From Sulfolobaceae archaeon (lineage in GTDB: Archaea > Thermoproteota > Thermoprotei_A > Sulfolobales > Sulfolobaceae): 64,000 nucleotides of DNA. The stretch is from NCBI GenBank assembly GCA_026627305.1, contig JAPNVD010000001.1, positions 1-64,000 of the forward strand, in the 5' to 3' direction. The position numbers and the translations under genes are program-made. Under the pieces are notes generated by a model. That model was not told where the DNA came from and searched no databases. It saw only the letters and a program-made list of their open reading frames with translations. Below, piece by piece: positions 54,660-63,470 of this stretch. Position 1 is the first letter of the stretch. Every line of letters begins with the position of its first letter.

Positions 54660-55670
54660 TTAGAATATACCCACCACTAGGTCATCCTCCTTGACCTGGA
54701 TATCTTCATCGCCGTTTATCCCTATCTCAGGCATCGCTGGAATCTTTACGTTAAACCTCTTCAAGTTACCTGCAACCCTAGCAACAGCGTCCCTCCATAT
54801 CTTCTCCCTTTCCTCTATACTTGGAAGCCCCAGACCAGCACTGTTAGCTATCTCCTCCATCTTCTCGTGAACCTCCTGATACCATGGGGGTAACTTCCAG
54901 AACTCTTTAGGCGGCTTATAGGTTATTAAAGAGAGGAATACGAATCCCGCCCTTATCTGTTTAGTCACAAAGGCTTTCTTTTCCTCGTTCATGTTGGCGA
55001 TGTTATTAGTCAGTATCAAGTGTGTGAACGCATAGTGCCTGGTCTCGTCTAACGTAAGCCTCTTAAAAGCCTCACTAAAGGTGGGTATTCTACTCTTATC
55101 CTTCATCCCGCTGAAAACTGAAGTTGCTGCAACCTCACCCATCATAAAAGAGGTGAAGAGGATATCTAGGGTGTACTTCTTATAAGCCTCTAGGTAACCC
55201 CTCCAGTACCTGGCACCGTTCCACCAAACCCACTCAACATTTAATATAGCCTTCCTCTCTAGATCGTCCTGGGGTTTAACGTTAAACGGAAAACCTTTCA
55301 TAGCCTTATCTATTGCCAAACCACAGAGGATGTTATGTCTGTTCTCGTCATAGGTTATAGTAGTTAATAACGCTCTGACCGTAACTGGCAACTTCCTCTC
55401 TGAAGCTTTAATTAACGCATAGGCGAAAACTGGTGTTGCGTTATCGAAATTCGATAATAAAGCCCACCAATAGGCTATAGCAAACCTCTGTTTCCTATCT
55501 AGACCTGAAAGTATCTCCTCATATTTGCTCCAATCTAGGTCCTCCTCATCCCACTGCTCCTTCTTAGCCCTTCTATACAACTTCATAGCCTTCTCATCAT
55601 CAAAACTCCAGGTTGGTGGATAAACGTTTTCTTCTGGGTATATTGGATCATTAGTATAATCTATATCCAT
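54660..55670 (-). CDS. R2-like ferritin-fold diiron protein, possible CoA-thioester oxygenase
   Basis: A 336-residue protein. All six diiron ligands are visible: Asp76 (NFDNATP), Glu109 and His112 (YDENRHN), Glu179 (MMGEVAATSVF), Glu209 and His212 (LDETRHY). This matches class I ribonucleotide-reductase R2 and R2-like oxidases. At the positions of the R2lox Val-Tyr crosslink I count Thr79 and Ser174, so neither residue is kept. No R1 gene is nearby. Its position beside thioesterase, crotonase, thiolase and CoA-ligase genes suggests oxygenation of a CoA-bound acid, as BoxB does for benzoyl-CoA, but homology to BoxB is only at the fold level. Confidence 0.72.
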   Translation of the reverse strand: MDIDYTNDPIYPEENVYPPTWSFDDEKAMKLYRRAKKEQWDEEDLDWSKYEEILSGLDRKQRFAIAYWWALLSNFDNATPVFAYALIKASERKLPVTVRALLTTITYDENRHNILCGLAIDKAMKGFPFNVKPQDDLERKAILNVEWVWWNGARYWRGYLEAYKKYTLDILFTSFMMGEVAATSVFSGMKDKSRIPTFSEAFKRLTLDETRHYAFTHLILTNNIANMNEEKKAFVTKQIRAGFVFLSLITYKPPKEFWKLPPWYQEVHEKMEEIANSAGLGLPSIEEREKIWRDAVARVAGNLKRFNVKIPAMPEIGINGDEDIQVKEDDLVVGIF

Positions 55671-55783
55671 TTGTTCACCATATATATGTTATTTGTATAG
55701 CTTATAAAGATTTCCCTAATTAATATATAAATGAACTAATAAAAAGAAGAAAAATTAATTTCTCACCCTCTTCCTTCCTCCAC

Positions 55784-56155
55784 CTATTTATTATCTAGAT
55801 GGTAAGCTAAAGCCGTAACATAAGCAATTATCTTCCCATCCGCGTTCTTCACTATTATCCTATAAAGAGATGTGGTCTTGCCTGAAACCTCTTCAAATGC
55901 CTCAGCTATTATCTTTTCGCCCTCTTTGGCGGGCTTCCTGAAATCAACGCTTACGTGAAGGGCTACTGAATCCCTCGAGTAGTTGCTGATGTATTCAAAC
56001 GCTGCATCAGCTATCGCAAATATGAATGAGCCATGAGCTGTACCGTGAAGGTTTAAGAAATCGCTAGATACAACTCCAGAAACCCTCACGTAACCTTCTC
56101 TAGCCTCCTCCAGCTTTATATTTAAGAGTTTAGAAAAAGGGCTTTCCCTTATCAT
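55784..56155 (-). CDS. paaI: PaaI-type hotdog thioesterase
   Basis: A 123-residue hotdog-fold protein. The motif LNLHGTAHGSFIFAIADAAFEY corresponds to the PaaI/4HBT active-site loop (HGG-type) with the acid in the following helix (Asp in IADAAFE). In phenylacetate pathways it removes dead-end CoA esters. Its start abuts the crotonase stop (56156), so the two are one transcription unit. Confidence 0.87.
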   Translation of the reverse strand: MIRESPFSKLLNIKLEEAREGYVRVSGVVSSDFLNLHGTAHGSFIFAIADAAFEYISNYSRDSVALHVSVDFRKPAKEGEKIIAEAFEEVSGKTTSLYRIIVKNADGKIIAYVTALAYHLDNK

Positions 56156-56911
56156 TCAAACTCCCTTAAATTTGGGCTCCCTCTTCTCCCTGAACGATGT
56201 TACACCCTCTTTGAAGTCCTCAGTTGTGCCCAAATATCCTTGAATAGAGGCTTCATACTCGAGGAATTTTTCCAAATCCGAGTAGAGCACGAGATTAGCC
56301 TGTCTCTTTCCAGCTAAATACGACTGGAATGGACCTTTAGCTATGGTATTAGCCAACATCTTAGCCTCTTGTAAAGGATCCTCAACGACTCTCAATAACC
56401 CCCACTTTTCAGCCTCTTCAGCGCTGAACTCACCGCCCAATACTGCCATCTCATAAGCCCTCTGATCCTTAGCAAGCTTTAAGAGGAAATAGGCTACACC
56501 TGTATCAGAGGTCAAGCCTAACCGCTGGAACGCCGTCACGAACCTCACATCCTTCTTCGCATACCTGAAGTCGGCAGCCAGAGCTATTCCAATACATGCC
56601 CCCGCTGTAACGCCGTTTATCGCTGCTATGTATATTTTGTTGGAAAACCTCATCTCCTTGATTATTGGCTGGAACGTCTGCCTTAGATCGCTAGCTACGT
56701 CCTCAACTGTTTCACTTACATCAGCACCAACGCAGAAAGCTCTACCTTCCCCAGTTACAATTACAGTCCTAACGTTAGGATTTGCGTTTACCTCCTTTAA
56801 CCTCTGTATTAACTCAAGCCTAGTCTGCAGGTTAAGTGCGTTAAGTTTCTCTGGTCTGCTGATGGTGATTATTGAATACTTTCCCTCTTCGTTATTCTCA
56901 ACTCTTATCAT
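56156..56911 (-). CDS. enoyl-CoA hydratase/isomerase (crotonase family), second copy
   Basis: A 251-residue crotonase. The oxyanion hole AFCVGADVSE and the later AAINGVTAGACIGIALAADFRYAKKDVRF are clear. In the second stretch the usual GGG is Ala-Cys-Ile, and the catalytic Glu pair is less evident, which suggests a relative such as PaaG or a non-hydratase. It overlaps the upstream crotonase gene by 14 bp and abuts paaI. Confidence 0.85.
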   Translation of the reverse strand: MIRVENNEEGKYSIITISRPEKLNALNLQTRLELIQRLKEVNANPNVRTVIVTGEGRAFCVGADVSETVEDVASDLRQTFQPIIKEMRFSNKIYIAAINGVTAGACIGIALAADFRYAKKDVRFVTAFQRLGLTSDTGVAYFLLKLAKDQRAYEMAVLGGEFSAEEAEKWGLLRVVEDPLQEAKMLANTIAKGPFQSYLAGKRQANLVLYSDLEKFLEYEASIQGYLGTTEDFKEGVTSFREKREPKFKGV

Positions 56912-57695
56912 TATCCCACCTGGGTTTCCTCTTCTCTAAGAAGGCTTTCATACCCTCTCTAGCCTCTTCTGTTGTCAAAGTCAGATAAAAGTTTCTCCTC
57001 TCTATATCCAAGCCCTGTTGTAGAGTGGTCTCCCAAGCCTTATTTACAGCTTCTTTGGCTAGCATTAATGATAATAGGGGCTTTTTAGCTATTTCCTTAG
57101 CTAACCTTATAGCCTCAGCCATTAGAGCGCTGTCAGGCACTACCTTATTCACTAGGCCTCTGGCCTCAGCCTCCCTGGCGCTCATCAGGTTCCCTGTCAA
57201 TACCAACTCCATAGCCTTGAATTTCCCTATAGCTCTAGTCAGCCTTTGAGTTCCTCCAGCCCCAGGAATAAGACCTAAGTTTATCTCTGGTTGTCCTAAC
57301 ATAGCTGACTCGGCAGCTATTATTATATCACAAGCCATAGCGAGCTCTAAACCTCCGCCTGCAGCTATTCCATTCACTGCAGCTATTATAGGCTTCTTAA
57401 AACTCCTCAACCTCTCCCACAGGGGTGCATGTCCCTTAGTTATGATATACTCTAGAGGGGTCTCTAGCATTTCCTTTACGTCAGCCCCTGCTGAAAAAGC
57501 CCTCCCATTACCAGTTATTATCACCACCTTTACATCCTTATTGTTCTCGAGCTCATCCAATGCCTTGACCATATCCTCCACTAACTGAAAGTTTATTGCG
57601 TTTAACTTGTCTGGCCTATTGAGCCTTATAATCCCTATTTTGTCCTCCTTTAATATTTCCACTTTAACTGTACTATACGTATATATGGAATTCAC
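56898..57695 (-). CDS. enoyl-CoA hydratase (crotonase family), first copy
   Basis: A 265-residue crotonase with well-kept motifs: NGRAFSAGADVKEM (first oxyanion loop), AAVNGIAAGGGLELAMACDIIIAAESA and GLIPGAGGTQRLTRAIG (usual catalytic Glu region). It ends with RKPRW near the C-terminus. It hydrates 2-enoyl-CoA in beta-oxidation. GTG 57695 is the start used; a TATA box on the minus strand (about 57715-57727, AAATATAAACTT) supports it. Shorter starts at the second GTG (57662) are possible. Divergent from the thiolase gene. Confidence 0.88.
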   Translation of the reverse strand: MNSIYTYSTVKVEILKEDKIGIIRLNRPDKLNAINFQLVEDMVKALDELENNKDVKVVIITGNGRAFSAGADVKEMLETPLEYIITKGHAPLWERLRSFKKPIIAAVNGIAAGGGLELAMACDIIIAAESAMLGQPEINLGLIPGAGGTQRLTRAIGKFKAMELVLTGNLMSAREAEARGLVNKVVPDSALMAEAIRLAKEIAKKPLLSLMLAKEAVNKAWETTLQQGLDIERRNFYLTLTTEEAREGMKAFLEKRKPRWDNDKS

Positions 57696-57810
57696 CCTGG
57701 TATAATAGCAGATTAAAGTTTATATTTTTTAATCATTATCATTTAATATCTTTTAAAAACATATTTGATGATATTAAAGCTTATATATTTTAAGTTCTTT
57801 AAGTAAATTA
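57696..57810. promoter_or_regulatory. divergent promoter region of the acyl-CoA gene module
   Basis: 115 bp between the crotonase and thiolase starts. TTATATATTTTAAG (57780-57793) is the TATA region for the thiolase gene, about 26 bases before its ATG; the AAACTTTAATC-type TATA on the minus strand serves the crotonase side. The pair of back-to-back promoters suggests joint regulation of the module. Confidence 0.55.
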
Positions 57811-58974
57811 ATGGGCAGAAAAGTAGGAATTATCGGCGTAGGTAATTCCAGGTTCGGGAAAAGGGATGACGTATCGGTTCAGGAGCTAGCATGGGAGTCC
57901 ATAAAGGAGGCTTTCGAGGACAGCGGGATAACACAAAAAGACATAGACTTCGTCGTAGTTGGGAGCACTGCATATAGAGGAGTTGAACTATATCCAGCAC
58001 CAATCGTTGCTGAGTATTCAGGACTAACCGGTAAGGTCCCCATGAGGGTTGAAGCCATGTGTGCCACAGGTTTGGCTGCAGCACTAACGGCTTATACGGC
58101 AGTAGCATCAGGCCTTGCTGATATAGCCATGGCTGTTGGAGTTGATAAGATGACTGAGGTAGACACTGCAACTTCTCTAGCTATAGGAGGGAGGGGAGGA
58201 AACTACCAATGGGAGTACCACTTTTATGGAACGACATTCCCGACATACTATGCATTTTATGCTACAAGGCACATGGCAGTCTATGGCACAACCGAAGAGC
58301 AGATGGCTCTAGTTGCAGTTAAAGCACACAAGTATGCCTCTCAGAACCCCAAAGCCCATTTCCAGAAGCCAATAACCGTTGAGGACGTGTTAAAGTCGAG
58401 GGTGATATCATGGCCTATAAAGCTCTTAGATTCATGCCCAATAAGCGATGGTTCTGCAACTGTGATATTCGCCTCTGAGGAAAAGATAAAGGAGTTGAAG
58501 ATAGATACGCCTGTATGGATAAGCGGTATAGGTTACGCTAATGATTATGCTTATATAGCTAAGAGGGGTGAATGGACTGGCTTTAGGGCAACCCAGTTAG
58601 CAGCTAGACAGGCCTACGAGATGGCTAAGGTGGGGCCTAACGATATTGAAGTGGCAACTGTCCACGACGCCTTTACAATAGCTGAGATAATGGGTTATGA
58701 GGATTTAGGATTTGTGGAGAAGGGTAAGGGTGGTAAATTCATAGAGGAGGGGCAGAGCGAGAAGGGTGGAAAAGTAGGGGTTAACTTGTTTGGTGGGTTA
58801 AAGGCTAAAGGACATCCGTTAGGAGCTACTGGTCTATCGATGATTTATGAGATAACAAAGCAGTTGAGGGAGGAGGCTGGCAATCTACAGCAACCCCTAA
58901 AGAACTATATTGGGTTGGTTCACAATGTAGGGGGTACAGGACATTTCGCCTATGTAATGATTTTGAGGAGGTGA
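57811..58974 (+). CDS. thiolase-family (SCP-x type) acyl-CoA acetyltransferase
   Basis: A 387-residue thiolase. The nucleophile region is VEAMCATGLAAALTAY with Cys at about 87. The His is in NLFGGLKAKGHPLGATGLS, and the last loop is GLVHNVGGTGHFAYVMIL, where the usual catalytic Cys of CGG is Val-Gly-Gly-Thr-Gly, a change typical of the SCP-x/archaeal thiolase group. Members of this group work with a DUF35 partner, encoded 2 bp downstream. Thiolytic cleavage or acetoacetyl-CoA formation is likely. Confidence 0.87.
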   Translation: MGRKVGIIGVGNSRFGKRDDVSVQELAWESIKEAFEDSGITQKDIDFVVVGSTAYRGVELYPAPIVAEYSGLTGKVPMRVEAMCATGLAAALTAYTAVASGLADIAMAVGVDKMTEVDTATSLAIGGRGGNYQWEYHFYGTTFPTYYAFYATRHMAVYGTTEEQMALVAVKAHKYASQNPKAHFQKPITVEDVLKSRVISWPIKLLDSCPISDGSATVIFASEEKIKELKIDTPVWISGIGYANDYAYIAKRGEWTGFRATQLAARQAYEMAKVGPNDIEVATVHDAFTIAEIMGYEDLGFVEKGKGGKFIEEGQSEKGGKVGVNLFGGLKAKGHPLGATGLSMIYEITKQLREEAGNLQQPLKNYIGLVHNVGGTGHFAYVMILRR

Positions 58975-58975
58975 A

Positions 58976-59365
58976 ATGATGCAAATAGATGCAATCCCTC
59001 TAGAACTTAAATATAGGATAAAATACCCAGACGAGTTTATACAGGCCTTAAAGAAGGGTGAAATACTTGCCACCAAGTGCAAGAACTGTGGTGCTGTTTA
59101 CTTTCCACCCCAAAGGGATTGCACTAATTGTGGTAAGAGCGACATGGAGTGGATAAAGCTCGATAACGAGGGAGAGATAATGACCTACAGTATTGTGGTT
59201 CAAAAGCCCCAAGGCTTTGAGGATAAGGGAAACTACGTAATTGGAATTGTGAAGACTAAGGATAACAACTTCTTAATGGCTTGGATAATTGGAGAGCCTA
59301 AAGTTGGTGCCAAAGTTAGGTTGACCACAGATGGCTATAGGTTAATTGGAGAGGTGATTGGGTAG
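58976..59365 (+). CDS. DUF35 OB-fold protein with zinc ribbon, thiolase partner
   Basis: A 129-residue protein with a rubredoxin-like zinc ribbon TKCKNCGAVYFPPQRDCTNCG (Cys at about 36, 39, 50, 53) and then an OB-fold (GEIMTYSIVVQKPQGFEDKG). The family (DUF35/COG1545) binds thiolases of archaea and channels CoA to the active site. Thiolase precedes it by 2 bp and the CoA ligase follows with no gap. Confidence 0.9.
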   Translation: MMQIDAIPLELKYRIKYPDEFIQALKKGEILATKCKNCGAVYFPPQRDCTNCGKSDMEWIKLDNEGEIMTYSIVVQKPQGFEDKGNYVIGIVKTKDNNFLMAWIIGEPKVGAKVRLTTDGYRLIGEVIG

Positions 59366-60664
59366 ATGAGAGATTACGACGAGGTAAACCCTAGGGCTCT
59401 AAGCAAAGATGAAATCGAAGACATACAGACCTTTAGGCTGAAGAGGTTGATAAAGAGGGTATATGAAAACTCGAGGTTCTACCATAGGCTCTTTAAGGAA
59501 AAGGGCTTAACCCCAGATGATATAAGGAGTGTAGAAGACCTAGTCAAAGTCCCATTTACTACAAAGGATGACTTGAGGAAATATGCTTATCCCTACGGTG
59601 GTGATTTCTTAGCTGTACCCTTTGAAGACCTAGTTGGATGGCACATGACTTCAGGGACCACTGGAATCCCAACAGTAAACGCTTATACGTGGAATGATAT
59701 CCAGACGTGGACAAACCTTGTTGCCAGATCTTTAATTGCTGCTGGGGTAACGAAAAATGACATAGTTATGAACATCTATGGTTATGGGCTCTTCACTGGA
59801 GGTCTAGGTTTACACCAGGGGATACAGAGGATAGGAGCTAAGGTAATACCATGGGGTACTGGTAGGACTGAGGCTTTAGCTAGGGCTTTGAAAGACTATA
59901 AGGCTACTGTTATCACAGGGACTCCTTCTTACGAGCTATTGGTTGCTGAGACCATAAGGAATTTGGGTATTGACCCTGAAAAGGATCTAGCTCTTAGGCT
60001 AGCGATACCTGGAGCTGAGGCTATGACTAAAGAGATGTTAGAGAGGATAGAAGATGAGCTCTATTTGAAGAAGAGAGGTGGAGGAGCATTCGAGATCTAT
60101 GGCTCAACAGAGGGTCTTGGACCTGGGGTTGCACAGGAGTGTCCAAACGATAAGCACGAATGGATGCACATTTGGACTGACCACTACCTTGTGGAGATCA
60201 TTGACCCAGAAACTGGTGAAAGAGTGTCTGAGGGTGAAGATGGTGAACTAGTGATAACAACCCTCACTAAAGAGGCTATGCCGTTGATCAGGTATAGGAC
60301 TAGGGATGTGACAAATATGATTGAGAGCGATGATGATATACCCTTCCCAAAAATACACATGTTGAAGGGCAGGATAGATGATGTAATATTCTATAAGGGC
60401 GTAAAGCTCTTCCCAACCGCTATAAACCAGGTGATGATGAACCATAGTGAGATCTATGAATACCAGGTCATAGTTGATAAGACAAGTAGGGATCATAAGC
60501 TCATAATTAGGGTAGAGGTTGACAACCCATCTGATAAACTCAGAGAAAAGCTGATTGAAGAGATTAGGGCTGTTGCCTTCGTTACTCCTGAAATAGAGTT
60601 CGTGAATAGAGGAGAACTGCCGAGATTTGAAGGGAAGTCGAGAAGGGTGATAATTAAGGAGTGA
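59366..60664 (+). CDS. paaK: phenylacetate-CoA ligase-like AMP-forming enzyme
   Basis: A 432-residue adenylating enzyme of the PaaK type. The phosphate-binding loop is MTSGTTGIPTVNAYTWND; then AIPGAEAMTKEMLERIED, FEIYGSTEGLGPGVAQEC, PLIRYRTRDVT, and the C-terminal swinging domain MLKGRIDDVIFYKGVKLFP. It activates an aryl or acyl acid to its CoA thioester. The substrate is not provable, but the PaaK resemblance and paaI, crotonase and thiolase neighbours suggest phenylacetate or a related aromatic acid. It abuts the DUF35 gene. Confidence 0.88.
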   Translation: MRDYDEVNPRALSKDEIEDIQTFRLKRLIKRVYENSRFYHRLFKEKGLTPDDIRSVEDLVKVPFTTKDDLRKYAYPYGGDFLAVPFEDLVGWHMTSGTTGIPTVNAYTWNDIQTWTNLVARSLIAAGVTKNDIVMNIYGYGLFTGGLGLHQGIQRIGAKVIPWGTGRTEALARALKDYKATVITGTPSYELLVAETIRNLGIDPEKDLALRLAIPGAEAMTKEMLERIEDELYLKKRGGGAFEIYGSTEGLGPGVAQECPNDKHEWMHIWTDHYLVEIIDPETGERVSEGEDGELVITTLTKEAMPLIRYRTRDVTNMIESDDDIPFPKIHMLKGRIDDVIFYKGVKLFPTAINQVMMNHSEIYEYQVIVDKTSRDHKLIIRVEVDNPSDKLREKLIEEIRAVAFVTPEIEFVNRGELPRFEGKSRRVIIKE

Positions 60665-61091
60665 AATTTAAGAAAGAAGTGAGTGATTGTTTTAAACGCT
60701 TTTAAGGCTACCTAAGGAAGTTTATACCTGAATACGGCTCTTACATTATCGCTTACAGCTTTTATCATCGACCAATCCAAATTCCTTTTTAACAAGTTCT
60801 CCAGATTCCGGTGCTATGTACAAGAATCCATTGGCCTACCCTTAAGGCTGATCAATTCTACTCTAAGCCCAAATAGGTTTCCTGCAGATATCCTCTTCTA
60901 GCTTATGTTGAACAGTACTTCCCTCACTGTTGATATTTGCAGTCAATCCCTAAAGTTCTTTACAATCCCTTTTTCTATCTCTTAGCCTTATACTCCTCTT
61001 TTATGAGACTATTAAGCTAACTTTCGTGAAATACATCATGACCCTTAACATTTAGGTTATCAACTTTTATACCTTGCTACTAATATAATAA
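60665..61091 (-). pseudogene. decayed gene remnant, minus strand (about 60715-61010)
   Basis: No intact gene. On the minus strand one can read coherent protein pieces in different frames: STVREVLFNIS, then a stop, KRISAGNLFGLRVELISLKG, then FLYIAPESGELVKKEFGLVD, and finally DNVRAVFRYKLP followed by a stop. This indicates a gene broken by at least one stop and two frameshifts. I cannot name the family. The last 40 bases hold the TATA box for the next gene (CTTTTATA, about 61063-61070). Confidence 0.45.
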
Positions 61092-61454
61092 GTGATGATA
61101 AAGGTAAAGAGAGTTTACGATAAACAAGAAAAAGATGATGGCATAAGGATACTTGTGGATAGGCTATGGCCTAGAGGGGTTAAGAAAAATCAAATAGATG
61201 TTTGGCTTAAGGATATAGCGCCTTCAGACGAGCTAAGGAAATGGTTCAATCACGATCCTAATAAATGGGAGGAGTTTAAAGAGAGGTACTTTAAAGAGTT
61301 GGATAATAACCCTAAAGTGAAGGTCTTATTGGAGTTGATATCGAAGGCAGAAAACGTAACGCTTCTCTACTCAACTAAATCTCCTTATAACAACGGTGTA
61401 GCTTTAAAGGAGTATCTAGAAAAACTTATTAGAAAAAGTGAGGCAAAGGTATAA
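61092..61454 (+). CDS. DUF488-family protein
   Basis: A 120-residue protein with the DUF488 signature: [28 protein letters not shown] at the start, [32 protein letters not shown], and [21 protein letters not shown] at the end. These are small, soluble, probably enzymatic proteins with conserved Arg and Cys/Ser residues; the biochemical role is not settled. The GTG at 61092 precedes ATG 61095; the TATA box about 26 bases upstream fits either. The next gene begins 3 bp after the stop. Confidence 0.87.
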   Translation: MMIKVKRVYDKQEKDDGIRILVDRLWPRGVKKNQIDVWLKDIAPSDELRKWFNHDPNKWEEFKERYFKELDNNPKVKVLLELISKAENVTLLYSTKSPYNNGVALKEYLEKLIRKSEAKV

Positions 61455-61456
61455 AT

Positions 61457-62065
61457 GTGAAACAACCGATAGAGGCAACAGTGCTAATAGAGAACCACCC
61501 TTGCTTAGTTATGGAGACCTTCCAGAAATTAAATATTAACGCCCATGTGGAGAACGTAAAGTTAAGGGATGATGTTACAGATCACGTAGCTGTCCTCAAC
61601 ACTAAAGATGATAAGGTTGTTGAGGAGGTAAGAAAGGCTTCTCTAAGAGTCTTGAGGATTTCGGATAACAAGATATGGATTAGGACTCAGGGATGTGCAG
61701 TATGTAAGCTCCTCTATCATAATGATGCAATAGTGGAAAAGATTAAGGTTGTAGGGGAGAAGAGCATCATCTACACCCTTATGCTACCTAATATGAGCTC
61801 ATTAAAGACCTTTTTGGAGGAGTTAAATAATGTCGGTGTAAAGGCTACTGTAATTAACGTTAATGAAATAGGTGAGGAGGAGTTGACTGATAGGCAGATG
61901 GAGATATTGAAGCTAGCGTATAAGTTAGGCTATTTTGATGTAGATAGAAAGATCTCATTAAAGGATCTGGCTGATAAGTTGGGGGTAAGTGCACCGACTC
62001 TGGAGGAGATATTGAGGAGGGCGTTGAAAAAGGCTGTAAAGTACTATTTAGATAAGAAAAGTTAG
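61457..62065 (+). CDS. Bat-type HTH regulator
   Basis: A 202-residue protein with an N-terminal sensory part (ATVLIENHPCLVMETFQKLN, TQGCAVCKLLYHNDAI, two Cys) and a C-terminal HTH_10 domain: LTDRQMEILKLAYKLGYFDV, KISLKDLADKLGVSAPTLEEILRRA, typical of halobacterial Bat-like and crenarchaeal relatives. The neighbouring DUF488 gene is co-transcribed. The C-x2-C in the N-part could sense metal or redox state. Confidence 0.84.
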   Translation: MKQPIEATVLIENHPCLVMETFQKLNINAHVENVKLRDDVTDHVAVLNTKDDKVVEEVRKASLRVLRISDNKIWIRTQGCAVCKLLYHNDAIVEKIKVVGEKSIIYTLMLPNMSSLKTFLEELNNVGVKATVINVNEIGEEELTDRQMEILKLAYKLGYFDVDRKISLKDLADKLGVSAPTLEEILRRALKKAVKYYLDKKS

Positions 62066-62217
62066 CGGTGTTAGTAGGTAGGATAATAACTTCCTAGCTA
62101 GCAAGCAAGATTTCTCCTTCAGCCAGACTTTCAGTGGGTTATTTAATATAACTGCTGTATATATTTCTCTGTTTGATATCGAAAAACTTTTTATGCAATT
62201 TGTGATAAATCGTATTT

Positions 62218-63432
62218 GTGGCTGACAAGGACATTTATTTGCTCATGAGTTCAAGGATTTTGCGAAGTGTTGTAGCTGGCTTTCTAGCTGTAATAATAGG
62301 GCTTTATTTCCTGAAGATAGGTCTTAACGATTTCCAAATAGGAATACTTTTCGGAATAGGAGCCTTCGCGACCCCTCTGCTCTCCTTTATATTCTCTATA
62401 TATGCCGATAGGTATGGAAGGAAACTGTTCCTATTAATAGCGTTAGCCTTCTTACCCATAGCTATCCTCATCCTCCTCTTCACTACCAATTTTGCCCTAT
62501 TAGCCTTATCCTCAGCCTTGGGTGGATTTGGAATAGCTGGAGGGCTTGTGGGAGGAGGTGTTGGAGCAGTTGTCGCACCGATGCAGACAGCACTACTTGC
62601 CGAAAAGAGTAAGAAAGAGGATTTAACGAGGATCTACTCCCTCTTTACTACATTCTCTACATATAGTGGAGCCTTTGGTGCTCTATTGGCTAATATCAGG
62701 AATTATAATCTTCTGTTCATTTTAGGTCTAATATTATCTCTAGGGTCTTTTGCTGTTGTAATACCTGTGAAGGAGGAGAGACAAAGAGTAGAGCATAGGG
62801 AAGATAATAACGGTGATGAAAAAGAGGTCAATAAGAGGGATATGGACGTTATAAAGAAGTTTACTTTTACGGGGATCTTAAACGGTGTCTCTCAAGGTTT
62901 AATAGTCCCATTCATACCGATAATATTCAAGACATTTTATGGCTTAACACAGGCTGAAATTGGTGATATAGTGTTTATAGGAGGTATAGTTTCCGCCTCA
63001 GTTATGTTCCTCACACCGATGATGAACGAGAAGTTGGGCTTCGTGAAGTTCATAATCTCAACGAGGATGATAGGGGCAGTACTTGTCCTGATCTTCCCCT
63101 TCCTCAAGATACCGTTAATAGCGGCAGTTGACTATATACTCTTCACTACATTTAGGGTGTTCGCACTTCCAGCCCAACAGGCTCTGATGATGGTCTTAGT
63201 TAGCGGTAAGAGGAGGGCTACAGCTAGCGGTACTAACCAAACAGCTAGACTACTTCCATCAGCCCTCTCCACAGTCCTCTCAGGCTTCCTCTTGAGCTTA
63301 GCAGTTGCTATTCCCTTTGCCCTCTCCTTCTTCGTGAATGTCGCTAACGCCTTCCTCTATTATAAGTTTTTCTGGGATATGCCTGAGGCGAAGCAGAAGA
63401 GGAGGATTAGTGCAAGGACTGGGTTTGATTAA
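62218..63432 (+). CDS. MFS transporter
   Basis: A 404-residue, 12-helix carrier, starting with GTG 62218 or the TTG at 62216 (out of frame). Motif A is IYADRYGRKLF between helices 2 and 3. A central hydrophilic loop (REDNNGDEKEVNKRDMD) divides the two halves. The rest resembles multidrug or sugar efflux members. Substrate unknown. The promoter AAAACTTTTTATGC lies at about 62181-62194, 26 bases before the GTG. Confidence 0.8.
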   Translation: MADKDIYLLMSSRILRSVVAGFLAVIIGLYFLKIGLNDFQIGILFGIGAFATPLLSFIFSIYADRYGRKLFLLIALAFLPIAILILLFTTNFALLALSSALGGFGIAGGLVGGGVGAVVAPMQTALLAEKSKKEDLTRIYSLFTTFSTYSGAFGALLANIRNYNLLFILGLILSLGSFAVVIPVKEERQRVEHREDNNGDEKEVNKRDMDVIKKFTFTGILNGVSQGLIVPFIPIIFKTFYGLTQAEIGDIVFIGGIVSASVMFLTPMMNEKLGFVKFIISTRMIGAVLVLIFPFLKIPLIAAVDYILFTTFRVFALPAQQALMMVLVSGKRRATASGTNQTARLLPSALSTVLSGFLLSLAVAIPFALSFFVNVANAFLYYKFFWDMPEAKQKRRISARTGFD

Positions 63433-63470
63433 CGAAAAGATTAAAAGATGGAACTTTATTATCCTGCCTC

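Noticed and set aside
54660-55670. The R2-like gene as a ribonucleotide reductase small subunit
   Set aside because: No large subunit gene is near, and the neighbours are acyl-CoA genes; ligands alone do not prove the RNR function.
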